Assembly (NCBI GenBank): GCA_016719925.1
Contig: JADJYC010000004.1
Coordinates: forward strand, 256,368 to 320,367
Origin: Crocinitomicaceae bacterium
Lineage (GTDB): Bacteria; Bacteroidota; Bacteroidia; Flavobacteriales_D; Crocinitomicaceae
Length of the DNA stretch: 64,000 nucleotides
Direction of reading: 5' to 3'
Position numbers and translations under genes: made by a program. This document shows positions 9,502-20,059 of this stretch, piece by piece; the stretch's first letter is position 1, and each line of letters opens with the position of its first letter. Below the pieces are notes generated by a model. That model did not search any database. It worked only from the letters and a program-made list of their open reading frames with translations, and was not told where the DNA came from.

Positions 9502-10377
9502 TTATCTCAATTCTATTTCCTCGAGATAAAATTTCCCGGGAAAAGAAGAAGAATAATCAAACCTTACCCAGTTGCCGTAAATGCGAACTTTTGATTTGTA
9601 GGGAATCAGATTACCGTTTCGATCTCTTATAACCAGATTTTTTTCTGTAAAATTATCCGGTAAGTCATTCATTGATGACGGTCCGGTTCCCAGCGGAACT
9701 TCCACCTCTTTTATTTCAGCAACAGAAGATTCAGTGAGATTTAACTTAATTGCGCTTGTATAAGGAAGAATTAACAGCGGCAATTCCAGTTTCCCTTCCA
9801 CAAATGAATACACTTCTTTTTGTGTTGAGTCAAATAGTATTTCTGATGTAAGATTTTGTGCACTGTCTGTTTTTTCATCGCTGCTGATAAAATCTATATA
9901 TTCTATCACTCTTGCTTTCCAAATTGTCTGGCCATCCTGATTTTCATCAAAGGCAGTTATTTTTATTCTGGATCCAATTGTTGCCAGTCCGCCATTGTCA
10001 CATTTTATCTGAATATCATTTGGAGTAAATTGTTCCGGCAGTGATCTCATTTGATTTGGCATATCCCCTACTTTAAACTGAACCAGCCAGGCATAACCAG
10101 ATTGTTGTTTGCTTCGTTCATAAACCGGCAGGGTAATATAACTTCCGTTTTGCACAATTTTATCTCCCGGATTACCAATAAACCCTTCTAAAATAATTAC
10201 CGTATTAGGCACTGCACTACCACCGCGCATGAAATTCCAAGATGCCAAAACAGTGTCCCGATTTACAACAACGGTGGTGTCTTTTTTCTGTTCAGCCGAA
10301 TCAGAATTTCCATTACAAGACTGTAAAAAAATCCCAGAAAAAAATAAAACAACAAGTACCTGAAAAGACATTTTCAT
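9502..10377 (-). CDS. Lipoprotein of unknown function
   Basis: 291 residues with a lipoprotein signal, lipobox LQSC at about residues 19-22. The mature region is beta-rich with two similar halves: PNTVIILEGFIGNPGD followed by PEQFTPNDIQIKC, then ESSVAEIKEVEVPLG followed by PDNFTEKNLVIRD. This suggests an internal duplication. The start codon overlaps the stop of the DUF4837 gene by one base (TGATG), so the two are translationally coupled. Confidence 0.65.
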   Translation of the reverse strand: MKMSFQVLVVLFFSGIFLQSCNGNSDSAEQKKDTTVVVNRDTVLASWNFMRGGSAVPNTVIILEGFIGNPGDKIVQNGSYITLPVYERSKQQSGYAWLVQFKVGDMPNQMRSLPEQFTPNDIQIKCDNGGLATIGSRIKITAFDENQDGQTIWKARVIEYIDFISSDEKTDSAQNLTSEILFDSTQKEVYSFVEGKLELPLLILPYTSAIKLNLTESSVAEIKEVEVPLGTGPSSMNDLPDNFTEKNLVIRDRNGNLIPYKSKVRIYGNWVRFDYSSSFPGKFYLEEIELR

Positions 10378-11432
10378 CAGTCAACAAACTCTATGGTTTT
10401 TAGCATTGCCTCAGCTTCACGGATGTATTCACGTTTATCATATTTAGGACCGTAGATATAAATACAAACTGAAACAACCGTATTTCTTTTTTCATTGTGA
10501 ATGGCATACATGACAAATGGTCCTCCGCCAAACGCAGCAGGATTTCCGGCATGTTTCCATAATCCATGTACCTGCACTGTGTAGGCCTCTCCCACTTTAA
10601 TAATTTTACTTTTTGGTTTGTAGTATGGATCATATTCTGTTGCCATATAAGATCCTTTTAATTTACCCGGCACATGATATTTCAGAACTGTATCTCTGTT
10701 TTGTAAAACACCTGATTCAGTAAGCTGTGAGGTATCTGTATATGGAACAGACCAGATTAAAAGTCCTTGCTGAATCCAATACGTATCTGCTCCGGGTTCA
10801 CTGGTTTCATTAGGCATCACGTGTTTTGAACGGTCTCTTTTTGCCCAGATAAAATTACTTGAATCTATTTTTGTTTTAAAATCTTCAGGAACAGAAAGAG
10901 TAATTCCAAAATCTTTTTCTGCCTTTGATTTTAATGCCGGATTAAAATTGGTTTTGTATTGTGTGATGAGTTCTTGAATGGTAAAATCATTCATCATATT
11001 TACAATCATGGCAAATTCATTTACCACAAAAGAATACAACCTGTCCACATCAGAATCTTTAACAATCAAAAACAGCTGACCTTTTGCAAAATAATCTTTC
11101 TTTTCAATGATGGCTGTTTCTTTATAGGTTGAATCAAAATCCACCATCACTTTTAAAATCAAACGGTTCATCTGCCCAACATGATCCAGTTCATCCGGCT
11201 TCATTCTAACGATATCAAACATAGGTTCCGGTCTCAGATAAACACCTTTTGCATTCTGATCCAGATGATACATGACCGCTTCACCAACCGGGCCGTTCCA
11301 CAAATCATCTTCCATCAGAACAATAACCTGACCGTAGGGACCAAACGCATCCGGCAAAAGATCTTCTCTTTTTAATTCAGAGCCACATGAACTTAATAAA
11401 ATCAATGCTGTAATAAAACCAAGAAATTTCAT
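10377..11432 (-). CDS. DUF4837-family lipoprotein
   Basis: The ATG at 11432 starts MKFLGFITALILLSSCGSE, a lipoprotein signal with lipobox LSSC; a start 24 bp earlier would bury it. The rest is typical of DUF4837, a Bacteroidota family of unknown function: LLPDAFGPYGQVIVLMEDDLW, then about 300 residues ending EAEAMLKTIEFVD. About 351 residues, intact. It follows the LysM transglycosylase stop by 10 bp, which hints at a role in the cell wall or envelope. Confidence 0.8.
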   Translation of the reverse strand: MKFLGFITALILLSSCGSELKREDLLPDAFGPYGQVIVLMEDDLWNGPVGEAVMYHLDQNAKGVYLRPEPMFDIVRMKPDELDHVGQMNRLILKVMVDFDSTYKETAIIEKKDYFAKGQLFLIVKDSDVDRLYSFVVNEFAMIVNMMNDFTIQELITQYKTNFNPALKSKAEKDFGITLSVPEDFKTKIDSSNFIWAKRDRSKHVMPNETSEPGADTYWIQQGLLIWSVPYTDTSQLTESGVLQNRDTVLKYHVPGKLKGSYMATEYDPYYKPKSKIIKVGEAYTVQVHGLWKHAGNPAAFGGGPFVMYAIHNEKRNTVVSVCIYIYGPKYDKREYIREAEAMLKTIEFVD

Positions 11433-11442
11433 CCGATACTTT

Positions 11443-12975
11443 TTAAAGTGTGCCAATAATTATTTTCTGTCCGGGCTGTAATTTTTTTGGATCAAGCCCT
11501 TTGTTCATGTTTGCAAATCGTCAAACGGAATGCCAAATTTCTGGCTGACGGTCCACAAACTTTCTCGGATTTTAATGCGTAATATTTATAGTTTCCGTCA
11601 CTGGTGGTAGTTGTGGAGGTAGTTGTGCCGGTTGTAGAAGAAGAATTACTGCTGCTGCTGTTTGAGGAAGATGTAGAAGTGGTTGAGCCAACGGTTGAAG
11701 TATTTTCTACAAATTTTTTCTCCACCAGCATAATAGTCAATTTTTGACCCGGATAAATAATACTTGTTTTTAAGTTGTTCCAGGTTTTTATATCCACCAT
11801 ATTCACCTTGTATTTCTCTGCAACAGTTATTAGTGTTTCTCCGGGTCCAACTGTATGTGTTTTCTTTTTTTCCATGGTCACAAAGCGTGAACCAGTCGAA
11901 TCCAGATGAGCATCCAGCGCGTACAGACTATCTTCATACTGCAGAAAAAGACTGATTTTTTCAACGGGCAAAGAAATACATTGCTTGTGATCTGTATGAG
12001 GAATTATATCAGTTTTATAAATCGGATTCATGTACAGAAAATCTTCTGTTGTAATATCAAGAACAGAATCAATGTGAGAAATTCTGACTGCGCTTTTCAG
12101 ACAAACGGTATCCACTTCATAAAAATGCATTTTTACTTCCTGAGGAACAATATTGTGCTCAGCATAATAGGTCATCATGTAAACCATGGCAATAAAATTG
12201 GGAACATACATCTGAGTTTCTTCCGGTAAAAAAGGTCTGATTTCCCAATAAGTCATTTTACCGCCTGAACGCTGAATTGCTTTGTTTACGTTTCCGGGAC
12301 CGGCGTTATATGCCGCAAGCGCAAGACTCCAGTCTCCATACAATCCGTAGAGATATTTTAAATACCTGCAGGCAGCGTCAGTAGCTAATTGCGGATGCAT
12401 GCGTTCATCTACATACGAATCATTTTCAAGTCCGTAACTTCTTCCGGTTGGATACATAAACTGCCATAAACCGGTTGCTCCTACCCGTGATTTTACCGTT
12501 GGTCTTAATCCGCTTTCAATCACTGAAAGATATTTCAGCTCCATTGGAATTCCGTAATGTGAAAGATACGTTTCATACATTGGAAAATACATTTTTGATC
12601 TTCCAAGACATACTGCTGTGAATGTTCTTCTTTTACTTACAAAATATTTGATGGTATTTAAAACAACGGTGTTGGCTTCAATGTCAATGATGCATTTTTT
12701 TTTCAGATCATTCAAACGGGCAATGTAAACTGAATCCGGGAAAGTAGGTTTGTAATCTTCTTCATAACCCAATGAATCAATGATGCGATATGCTTTTTCC
12801 TGTCCCCAGACTTCTTTGTAATGTTCAAAGATTGAAGACTCAACAACGTCAATGAAACGCAGATAGGTAAGAGAATCCGGATTGGGCGCAGTAAGCAAAG
12901 AGAATCAGCCTGAGCAAAAACTCCGGTTGAAATCACAGCTAAAAAAATTAAAATATTATTTCTGACGCTTTTCAT
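11443..12975 (-). CDS. MltD-like lytic transglycosylase with LysM domains, frameshifted
   Basis: Cleaves peptidoglycan glycan strands in the periplasm. Order: signal peptide MKSVRNNILIFLAVISTGVFA, a helical N-terminal region, the SLT domain with catalytic Glu in VIESGLRP and then GATGLWQFM and AAYNAGPGNV, a LysM repeat (HTVGPGETLITVAEKYKV), a Ser/Thr linker, and a second LysM. Three breaks are seen. Near nt 12899 the signal peptide and mature frame are joined. Near nt 11566 one G is missing, restoring KSGESLWTVSQKFG. Near nt 11510 one A is missing, restoring QNMNKGLDPKKLQPGQK. The corrected stop is at 11443, about 511 residues. Confidence 0.85.
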
Positions 12976-12988
12976 TTTCTGCAAAACA

Positions 12989-14404
12989 CTATTTGCAGTT
13001 TGTCATCAGATATTCAGAGAATGATAAAAGACCAGCTTCATCAAAATGTTTTCCCATCACCTGAATTCCAAACGGCAATTTGTTTGAGTGAAGTCCTAAA
13101 GGTAATGAAATTGCAGGATTTCCTGATAGATTGGCCTGAACTGTAAAAATATCCTGAAGGTACATCTGAATTGGATCAGACACTGCTCCTATTTCAAAAG
13201 CCGTTGAGGGCGTTGTAGGAAGAATGATAAAATCGTATTGAGAAAAAATTTCTTTGGTGCGGTTCTGAATAACACGTCTCACTTTTTGTGCTTTGGTATA
13301 ATACGCATCATAATATCCGTGAGATAAAACAAAAGTACCCAGCATGATTCGTCTTTTTACTTCAGCACCAAATCCTTCTGATCTTGACTTTTTATACGTG
13401 TCTTCTACCCCAACAGCATTTTTTGAATGATATCCGAAATGAACTCCGTCATAACGTGCGTAGTTTGAAGATGCTTCTGCAGTAGTCAAAACATAATAGG
13501 TAGGAATCATTTCATTCAGATAGGCAAAATGAGTTTCCTCTACAGTATGACCAGCATCTTTTAATTTTTTGCAGAACTTCCTGAATGCGCTTTCTGATTT
13601 CCGGATCTACACTTTCATTTTCAACACACTCTTTAATGTAAGCGATTTTTAATTTTTTCGAAGTGTTCAATCCCGGCAGAAAATTTTTGAATCTTCTTGC
13701 AATAATGTACTGTCAAAATCATCTTTACCAGCCATTACTTCTGTTACCAGAGCAATGTCTTTAACCGTATTTGCAAATGGTCCAATCTGATCAAAAGAAG
13801 AAGCATAGGCCAGTAAACCGTATCTTGAAATTCTACCATAAGTAGGTTTGAATCCAATTGTTCCTGTGAATGAAGCCGGCTGTCTGATTGATCCTCCGGT
13901 GTCTGTTCCTAAGGATACGGTGCAAAGTCCTGCAGCTACAGCCACAGCTGAACCACCGCTTGATCCACCCGGAACCATTTTTTCATTGTGTGAGTTCAAT
14001 ACATTTCCAAAAGCTGAATTTTCATTGGAACTGCCCATAGCAAATTCATCACAGTTCAAACGACCAATGATGACAGCATCTTCAGCCAATAAACGTTCTA
14101 CGGCAGTTGCAGAATAAATGGATACAAATCCTTCCAGAATTTTAGAAGAAGCAGAAACTTTGTGATCTTTATAAGCAAGATTATCTTTTAAACCTATAAC
14201 CATTCCGGCCAGGCGACCGGCGGTTTTGTTTTTCAGTTTTTCATCCACACGTTTAGCCTGCGCCAAAGCGGTTTCAGTAAAAACTTCGAGAAAAGCATTC
14301 AGATGTTTTTTTTCGTCAATTCTTTTGAGATATTCACGGGTAATTGATTCAACAGAAGTCCCGTGGTCAAGGGCATCCCTGATCTCATCAAAAGAATGAT
14401 ACAT
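12989..14404 (-). CDS. gatA: Asp-tRNA(Asn)/Glu-tRNA(Gln) amidotransferase subunit A, frameshifted
   Basis: The glutaminase subunit of GatCAB, which converts misacylated Glu-tRNA(Gln) or Asp-tRNA(Asn). Amidase-signature residues are present: Lys in GLKDN, the GGSSGGSAVA loop, and the nucleophile Ser in GTDTGGSIRQPASF. Two breaks: a missing base at nt 13680-13683 (DSKIFLPGLN restored) and an extra A at nt 13559-13562 (KIKDAGHTVEETHF restored). The repaired protein is about 472 residues, close to the family norm. The start overlaps the end of tatA by 17 bp. Confidence 0.92.
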
Positions 14405-14609
14405 AGCAATTATTCTCCGGTTTTAACGTCGGTTTGTTTTTGCTGTCTTCTCCTTCACCCTTCATTTCGTCTTTGAATCCTTTGATTCCTTTACCCAGAC
14501 CTTTCATCAGTTCAGGAATTTTTTTCCCGCCGAATAACAATAAAACAACTGCAAGGATCAGAACAATCTGCCAAGGACCAATAACGCCAGCGTGTGCTAT
14601 ATTTTCCAT
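14388..14609 (-). CDS. tatA: Twin-arginine translocase subunit TatA/TatE
   Basis: 73 residues: one membrane helix (WQIVLILAVVLLLFGG), the FGGKKIPEL hinge, an amphipathic helix (MKGLGKGIKGFKDEM) and an acidic tail. It forms the pore of the Tat pathway for folded proteins. The last residues overlap gatA in another frame, so the two genes are probably coupled; the extreme C-terminus could also be shifted by an indel. No tatC is in the window. Confidence 0.9.
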   Translation of the reverse strand: MENIAHAGVIGPWQIVLILAVVLLLFGGKKIPELMKGLGKGIKGFKDEMKGEGEDSKNKPTLKPENNCYVSFF

Positions 14610-14641
14610 TTTAAATGGTATTAATTGATGTAATTACTGTG

Positions 14642-14649
14642 CAAATGTA
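14642..14649 (-). promoter_or_regulatory. Promoter -7 box of tatA-gatA
   Basis: TACATTTG on the minus strand is an exact match to TAnnTTTG, 33 bp upstream of the tatA ATG. No clear -33 box. Confidence 0.45.
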
Positions 14650-14718
14650 CGAAAATATTGGAATAAGGTTGTTTTAGGAAAGATTTGACGAGCCTTATCT
14701 CAGGGCCGGGACTTTGTT

Positions 14719-14804
14719 GAACCCCTTCAGGGTTCTTGGTTAGGATTGGGAGTGGGGTGCAGCATTGCATTCTGCGTTATTCGTTTTAAACCCCTTTGGG
14801 GTTT
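14719..14804. repeat. Two related GC hairpins in intergenic DNA
   Basis: GAACCC-CTTCA-GGGTTC (14719-14735) and AAACCCC-TTT-GGGGTTT (14788-14804) share an AACCCC...GGG.TT pattern. Neither is followed by a T-run on the strand of the upstream gene, so they do not look like plain intrinsic terminators. The 178 bp between tatA and the next gene hold no other signal that I can see. Confidence 0.45.
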
Positions 14805-14827
14805 GGATTATTCGATAAATTTAATCT

Positions 14828-16040
14828 TCAATACTCTATCAAAAAATGCCCATACATATTTTCATCTTTGGTCAGATAAATTGAGTCACCTGAAATTCTG
14901 AAAATAGTGTCACGCTTATCATACTCCTCTTTTACGAAAACCGGATTTCTATTTTGATCCAATATTACACGGGTGAGACGTACATCATTCTTCTTATCGC
15001 CATAATGGTAATACTTCAGATAACCGCCATGGACATCCTGTGGCCTTTCATATTCTTTATAATAGTGCTTTTGTAAATGGCCATTTTTTGTCAGATGTGA
15101 ACCGCTCCCTTCTGCACGAGAAAAACGTACGATACGTCCCAATGGTGATCTCCAAAAGCACCAAGCATCTGAAACGCATTAAACGCTCGTGAATCAATTT
15201 TAATTTTTTCTGTTGCAGTTACCCATTCCTCAGCAGTGTACAGCGGATAGTGTATATAAACATTGTTAGTGTCGAGTATCCGTACACCGAATTCAAGTTT
15301 TTGTTTGTTCTTAAAATTTTTCCTGTAGAATGGATACTGAACGATTGTGTCTCTACCAACATAAGTTCCTTTTTCATAAAAATTCAGATAGCCTTTTAAA
15401 GTAAGAATTGAAACACTATCATTCATTGGAACATATGAAATTTCACTAAGCTGCGGAATATAAAAATCCCCTCGAAGGTCGTAGTCTTTCACTGAATTAA
15501 TTTGCCCATATTCAAATTGCACTTCTTGAATCAGATTATAATGATAATAGAATTTAAAGGATGAATCCTTGGAATAAACTAATCGGCTTTCTTCAAAAAC
15601 GGTTCCATCAGGTGCCACTGCATCATACATTGACATACATCTAATCTTAGGATAAAATTTCGAGAGATTGTATTCTTGCAAAATGTAGATATCCGCTTGT
15701 GACATTTTCCATGGCATACTAGGAAAGATAGAATCCAGTATGAAGTAGTAATTATCCTCAGTCTTTGCGTCATCTAAAAGACTAATTTCAATTTCTTCTT
15801 TTCTTAAAAAATCTATTACTCCTGATTCATCAAAATAGTATCTTACTATAGCCTTTTCTGCTGAGTACCTGTAATTTTTGAAATTTAAATATTCCAAATC
15901 CGCACTCACATACTTCAAACATTTCACATCCTTTTCATTCAACCATTTTTTAAATGCAGTTTCAGAAAAAACCAAGGCCACACCTGTCCAAATGTTGATG
16001 TAAAAACTAAGAAAAAGAGTATGATAGAAATCAATTTCAT
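14828..16040 (-). CDS. Secreted protein of unknown function, frameshifted
   Basis: One gene in two or three frames. An ATG at 16040 starts a good signal peptide (MKLISIILFFLVFTSTFGQ); a shift near nt 15985-15990 joins it to ALVFSETAFKKWLNE. A second shift at nt 15121-15125, where one T is missing from a T5 on the coding strand, joins YVFSRAEGSGSHLTKNGH. The C-terminal third resembles MORN/toxin_15-like text of short aromatic and charged strands (GYLKYYHYGD). About 404 residues. I do not recognise the family. Confidence 0.6.
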
Positions 16041-16175
16041 GGATACTAAATATAGCGAAAATAAGCAGCATGGTTACGAAAAAAATTATTCTCCTTTAAT
16101 GACATTTCTTATCAATTCCCCAACAAAACCACATTCAACATTGACTGTAATTCCATTTTTTCGTATTTTCGCACT

Positions 16176-16427
16176 ATGAGCGCATCTGAATTAAAACTGC
16201 TGATTCATACATTAATTGACGGTGTAAATGACAATCCTACACTGCAGGCATTTTATACTTTGCTTGCTAAATCCGTTGATTTAAATTCTGATTGGGGTAA
16301 AGAACTTCCGGCTGATGTTAAAAAGCGTCTCATAAAAAGTATAAAGCAAATGGAATCAGGAAAACTAATGAATCATGATTCTGTTCGTCTTGAACTGAAG
16401 AAAAAATATCCTTCATTGCATCTTTAG
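16176..16427 (+). CDS. Antitoxin-like protein of a ParE/RelE pair
   Basis: 83 residues, mostly helical and charged, directly upstream of a ParE/RelE-type toxin whose GTG start overlaps this stop by one base. Small size, order and coupling argue for the antitoxin role. The helix LPADVKKRLIKSIKQMESGK resembles the addiction-module antitoxins that neighbour ParE toxins. No DNA-binding motif is obvious. Confidence 0.7.
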   Translation: MSASELKLLIHTLIDGVNDNPTLQAFYTLLAKSVDLNSDWGKELPADVKKRLIKSIKQMESGKLMNHDSVRLELKKKYPSLHL

Positions 16428-16720
16428 TGGAAATTTTCTGGACACCTGAAGCAAAAGCTTCGTTCGATGAAATTACAACATTTATAGAACGAAAATTCTC
16501 CATCAAAGAAGTTGATCAATTTGTGTTTGAAACTTTGCGTGTTATAGATTCATTAGAGAATTATCCGGAATTATTTCCCGAATCAAAACTGAGAGCGCTG
16601 AAATCGGTTAGAAAAGCATTGATTCATCCTCACAGCAGTGTGTTCTACATTTACAGGAAAAATACGATTGTACTGCTTTTATTCTGGGATAATCGAAGAG
16701 ATCCTAAAAAGAAAAAGTAA
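16427..16720 (+). CDS. RelE/ParE-family toxin
   Basis: 97 residues with the ParE-like fold order: WTPEAKASFDEITTFIERKF, LENYPELFPES, a basic strand VRKALIHPHSSVFY and a closing LLLFWDNRRDPKK. That closing DxRxxP pattern is typical of RelE/ParE toxins. Family members poison gyrase or cleave mRNA; which applies here is unknown. Starts with GTG inside the antitoxin stop codon. Convergent with waaA. Confidence 0.82.
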   Translation: MEIFWTPEAKASFDEITTFIERKFSIKEVDQFVFETLRVIDSLENYPELFPESKLRALKSVRKALIHPHSSVFYIYRKNTIVLLLFWDNRRDPKKKK

Positions 16721-16763
16721 TTTTTTTAATTAGAACGATTGATAAATAAGACCGATAATTTTT

Positions 16764-18076
16764 TCAAAAGATCCGCTTCAATATTTTCTCCGTAGCCCCC
16801 CGCTGTGAATTCATAAACTGAAGTACTTTTTCTTGATGATTTTCCTTTTGCAAATCAGTTAAGACATTTTTGAACTTTACAGAATCTGAAACAGAAAAAC
16901 CAATTCCGTTTTCAATAAATAATTTTGCTTCCGGAAATTTCTGATGATTGGGTCCAAAAATGACCGGCAAACCAAATGATGCCGGTTCCAGAATATTGTG
17001 TAAACCTGTTTTGAAAGCACCGCCAACATAAGCCAGATTTGCATATCCGTAAACATGCATCAGCATTCCTACATTATCTATCAATAATATATCAGCTTCA
17101 GAATTTTGGTCAGTTAAATTTGAATACCGGACAATTTTTTTTCCGCCAAAATAATTTTCTGCTTCTGTCAAATGCGCTTCATCAATTTCATGGGTGGTCA
17201 GAATTATTTTCCAGTCACTTCCAAGATTTTTTAATCCATCTGAAACAACTTCCAAATCTGGTTTCCAGAGTGAACCGCATACGAAAACTTTTTTATCATT
17301 TACAAACGCATCAATCTTCTCAAACCGCTGCACCTTTTCGGCGTTTTTCATCACGCGGTCATAACGTGTATCGCCTGAAATTATAGAATCAATTCCAATT
17401 TCATTCAACAATTTTTTTGATGATTCATGCTGAACAAAAATGGTCGTACATGCTTTCAAAACAGATCGCATAAAACCACCATATCCTTTGAAAAAAATCT
17501 GATTTTTTCTAAAAACTGCCGCAACAGAATAAAACGGGATTTTGCGATTTTGAGCTTCAAAAATATAGTTGGCCCAAAACTCATATTTCACAAAAAAAAC
17601 TGCATCCGGCTTTATCAAATCAAAAACTTTTTTTGCATTTTTTTTACTGTCTTTTGGAAGATAAAAAATTACATCAGCCAAATCATAATTTTTTCTGATT
17701 TCATATCCTGAAGGAGAAAAAAAACTGACGGCAATTTGACAATTTTCTTTTTGTTTTAATGCTTCTATCAACGGACGTCCCTGTTCAAATTCTCCAAGAC
17801 TGGCGCAGTGAAACCAATAGAGGCCAAAGGGCAAAGGACTATGGACAGAGCATTTTGAATCTGTGGTTTTGTATTCTGAATTTCGGATTTTGAATTTTGT
17901 ATTTCTGAATTTTCGACCTTTAGACCTTTAGATTTTTCAATTTGAAATTCCTCTAAAATTTTCCAGGTTTCTTTTCTTCCTTTAACAAGTTTTTTTGCTT
18001 TGGAATTCCAGATGGATGCCAGATAAATTCCGGCAGTATAAAAACTAACTCCAAGTGTGTAAATTAATTTCATCAA
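16764..18076 (-). CDS. waaA: 3-deoxy-D-manno-octulosonic acid (Kdo) transferase, with repeat insertion and frameshift
   Basis: Adds Kdo to lipid IVA at the inner membrane. Order: N-terminal membrane anchor (MMKLIYTLGVSFYTAGIYLA), basic linker, then the GT30 domain with WFHCASLGEFEQGRP, FFSPSGYEIRKNYD, KYEFWANYI, GDTRYDRV, CGSLWKPD and GGAFKTGLHNILEP. Between anchor and catalytic domain there are about 38 extra residues (ENSEIQNSKSEIQNTKPQ and on) encoded by a seven-base-period repeat, followed by a frame change near nt 17826-17834. The start overlaps the next upstream gene by 4 bp. If the shift were real, LPS assembly would fail, so a sequence error is likely; the repeat insertion itself looks genuine. 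Confidence 0.9.
17822..17940. repeat. Seven-base-period tract inside waaA
   Basis: On the coding (minus) strand this tract joins three repeat vocabularies. The first is TCTAAAG/GTCTAAA, as at 59.3 kb. The second is CAAAATT, CAAAATC, CGAAATT, CAGAATA in register. The third is CATAGTC, CTTTGCC, CTTTGG, the inverted form of the GGACAAA array at 57.6 kb. It codes for a low-complexity linker rich in Asn, Gln, Ser and Lys. Confidence 0.7.
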
Positions 18077-18819
18077 TCGTAATAAACTGAGCGCGCCTGA
18101 CGTTTATAGATTGGAATCATCCAGCCTAATTTCACACTGTACATAAAATCAAATTTCATTCCGGAATCTGGTCCGCCCAAATCAAACTGATAATTTCTGA
18201 CACCCCAGGTCAATCCTTCAATGAATTCGAAGCCTGCATAAAAATTCAGGAAACGGTAGTTGTGCTGAAAGAGATATCCGATAAATTGTTTGGAAGCAAC
18301 TCCCATTGTGAGACGATCATAACCCTTTCTGTAATCACCCTCCAGCTGAGGTACATCATCATAAATACTTTCAATACGGATCTTATGCATGAAATAACCA
18401 AATCCGCCGTTGATCCAGATTCCGCTGTTAGGGTTTTTACCTGTCTTGTTAAAAACATATCCGGCACCAATATTTCCATGAGCTCCCCTCATCAGAAATA
18501 AAACTACAGCAGGTGTTCCGGTCATTGCTGTTACTGTGCCCGATGAATTATAAATACCTTCAAAAATAGTTGAATCTTTCAATTGATTTCCAAAAATAAA
18601 TCCACAGTCAAAACCAACTGTCACATTGTTTTTGAATTTATACTGTGTATCGAAACCAATTTCATTGTTAAATCCCCAGCGCTGACTCATGTCACCACCA
18701 GTCATGTTGAATTTGTAATTCAAACCGGCAAAAAACTGATTAATGGCTGAATCCCTCAGATTTAGCTGGGCAATAGACAATACAGGAACAAAAAATGCAA
18801 GAATCACGTATATGCGCAT
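18073..18819 (-). CDS. Outer-membrane beta-barrel protein of unknown function
   Basis: 248 residues with a signal peptide ending PVLSIAQ. Alternating aromatic/hydrophobic strands follow (FFAGLNYKFNM, GFDTQYKFKNNVTVGFDCGF, FLNFYAGFEFIEG), ending KLGWMIPIYKR, all typical of a small porin-like barrel. It overlaps waaA by 4 bp on the same strand, so it is probably co-transcribed and envelope-related. The specific role is unknown. Confidence 0.72.
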   Translation of the reverse strand: MRIYVILAFFVPVLSIAQLNLRDSAINQFFAGLNYKFNMTGGDMSQRWGFNNEIGFDTQYKFKNNVTVGFDCGFIFGNQLKDSTIFEGIYNSSGTVTAMTGTPAVVLFLMRGAHGNIGAGYVFNKTGKNPNSGIWINGGFGYFMHKIRIESIYDDVPQLEGDYRKGYDRLTMGVASKQFIGYLFQHNYRFLNFYAGFEFIEGLTWGVRNYQFDLGGPDSGMKFDFMYSVKLGWMIPIYKRQARSVYYD

Positions 18820-18916
18820 GGTACAAACTTAAAAAACCTGCTTGATATAACGGTTAAAACCCGTGTTTATTGGTTATATTCGCAAATTCTTTTGATTAAA
18901 AACGAACACTCAGAAA

Positions 18917-20048
18917 ATGAAGCAAATTCAAATGGTTGACCTCGCATCGCAATATGAGGCAATAAAAAACGAAGTTGACAGCGCAATTCAAAATGTAATT
19001 CACAGTACAGCTTTCATCAACGGACCTGAAGTAAAAAGCATTTCAGACTGATCTTGAAAAATACCTGGGTGTTAAGCACGTAATTCCCTGTGCAAACGGA
19101 ACAGATGCAATTCAAATTGCTCTGATGGCATTGGATTTACAACCGGGCGATGAGGTGATTACTTCAGACTTTACATTTGCCGCAACAGTTGAAGTTGTTG
19201 GTCTTTTAAGATTAGTGCCGGTTATTGTGGATGTTGATCCTGATACTTTCAATATTTCAGTTGATGCCATTAAAAAAGCGATCACTCCAAAAACAAAAGC
19301 AATTATTCCGGTTCACCTGTTTGGACAATGTGCAGACATGGAACCAATTTTGAAATTAGCTAAAGAAAAAAACATTGCTGTAGTAGAAGATACGGCTCAG
19401 GCCATTGGTGCGGAATATACATTCAGTGATGGTAAAAAAGTAAAAGCAGGTTGTATGGGAGAAATCGGAACAACTTCTTTTTTCCCTTCAAAAAATTTAG
19501 GTTGTTATGGTGACGGCGGAGCAATTTTCACCAATGATGATGATGTGGCTGCCAAAATGCGTTCCATTGTCAATCATGGGATGGGACAGCGTTATTATTA
19601 TGAACGAATTGGCGTCAACTCAAGATTGGATTCAGTTCAGGCAGCGGTATTGAAAATAAAACTGAAACATCTTGATCAGTATGCTGAGAAAAGAAATTCT
19701 GCAGCTGCTCATTATGATAATTTTTTCAGACAAATTCCGGGTGTGCATGTTCCGGCAAGAGCCAAAAACTCAACTCACGTATTTCACCAGTATACATTAA
19801 AAATTGACGGAATCAATCAATTTGAGATGCAGGAAAATCTCCAGAAAAAAGGTGTGCCGGCAATGATCTATTACCCGGTTCCCATTCATACACAAAAAGC
19901 TTATGGACCGGAGCGTTTCAGACATGAAGATTTTCCGGTGACAAATAATTTGTGCAAAACAGTTATCTCTTTACCAATGCATACTGAATTAACTACTGAT
20001 CAGCTTGACCTGATTTGCGCTTCAGTAAAAGAATATCTGACCAAATAG
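18917..20048 (+). CDS. wbpE: DegT/DnrJ/EryC1/StrS sugar aminotransferase (WbpE-like), frameshifted
   Basis: PLP enzyme that aminates a 3-keto UDP-sugar uronate. Seen: MVDLASQYEAIKNEVD at the N-terminus, FINGPEV, CANGTDAIQIAL, TSDFTFAATVE and VEDTAQAIGAEY. The PLP Lys lies in FFPSKNLGCYGDGGA and the C-terminal part has YYPVPIHTQKAY. One extra A in the A5 at nt 19033-19037 breaks the frame; removing it reads VKAFQTDLEKYLGVKHVIPC. The repaired protein is 376 residues. wbpD, wbpB and a UDP-HexNAc dehydrogenase downstream identify the pathway. First gene of a rightward operon. Confidence 0.9.
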
Positions 20049-20059
20049 AAAAATTAAAG

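Noticed and set aside
9502..9529. Hairpin TTATCTC/GAGATAA as terminator between RDD and lipoprotein genes
   Set aside because: It lies inside the 3' coding end of the lipoprotein gene and lacks a T-run.
12712..12984. Separate 90-codon exported protein
   Set aside because: It is the signal-peptide end of the LysM transglycosylase before a frame break.
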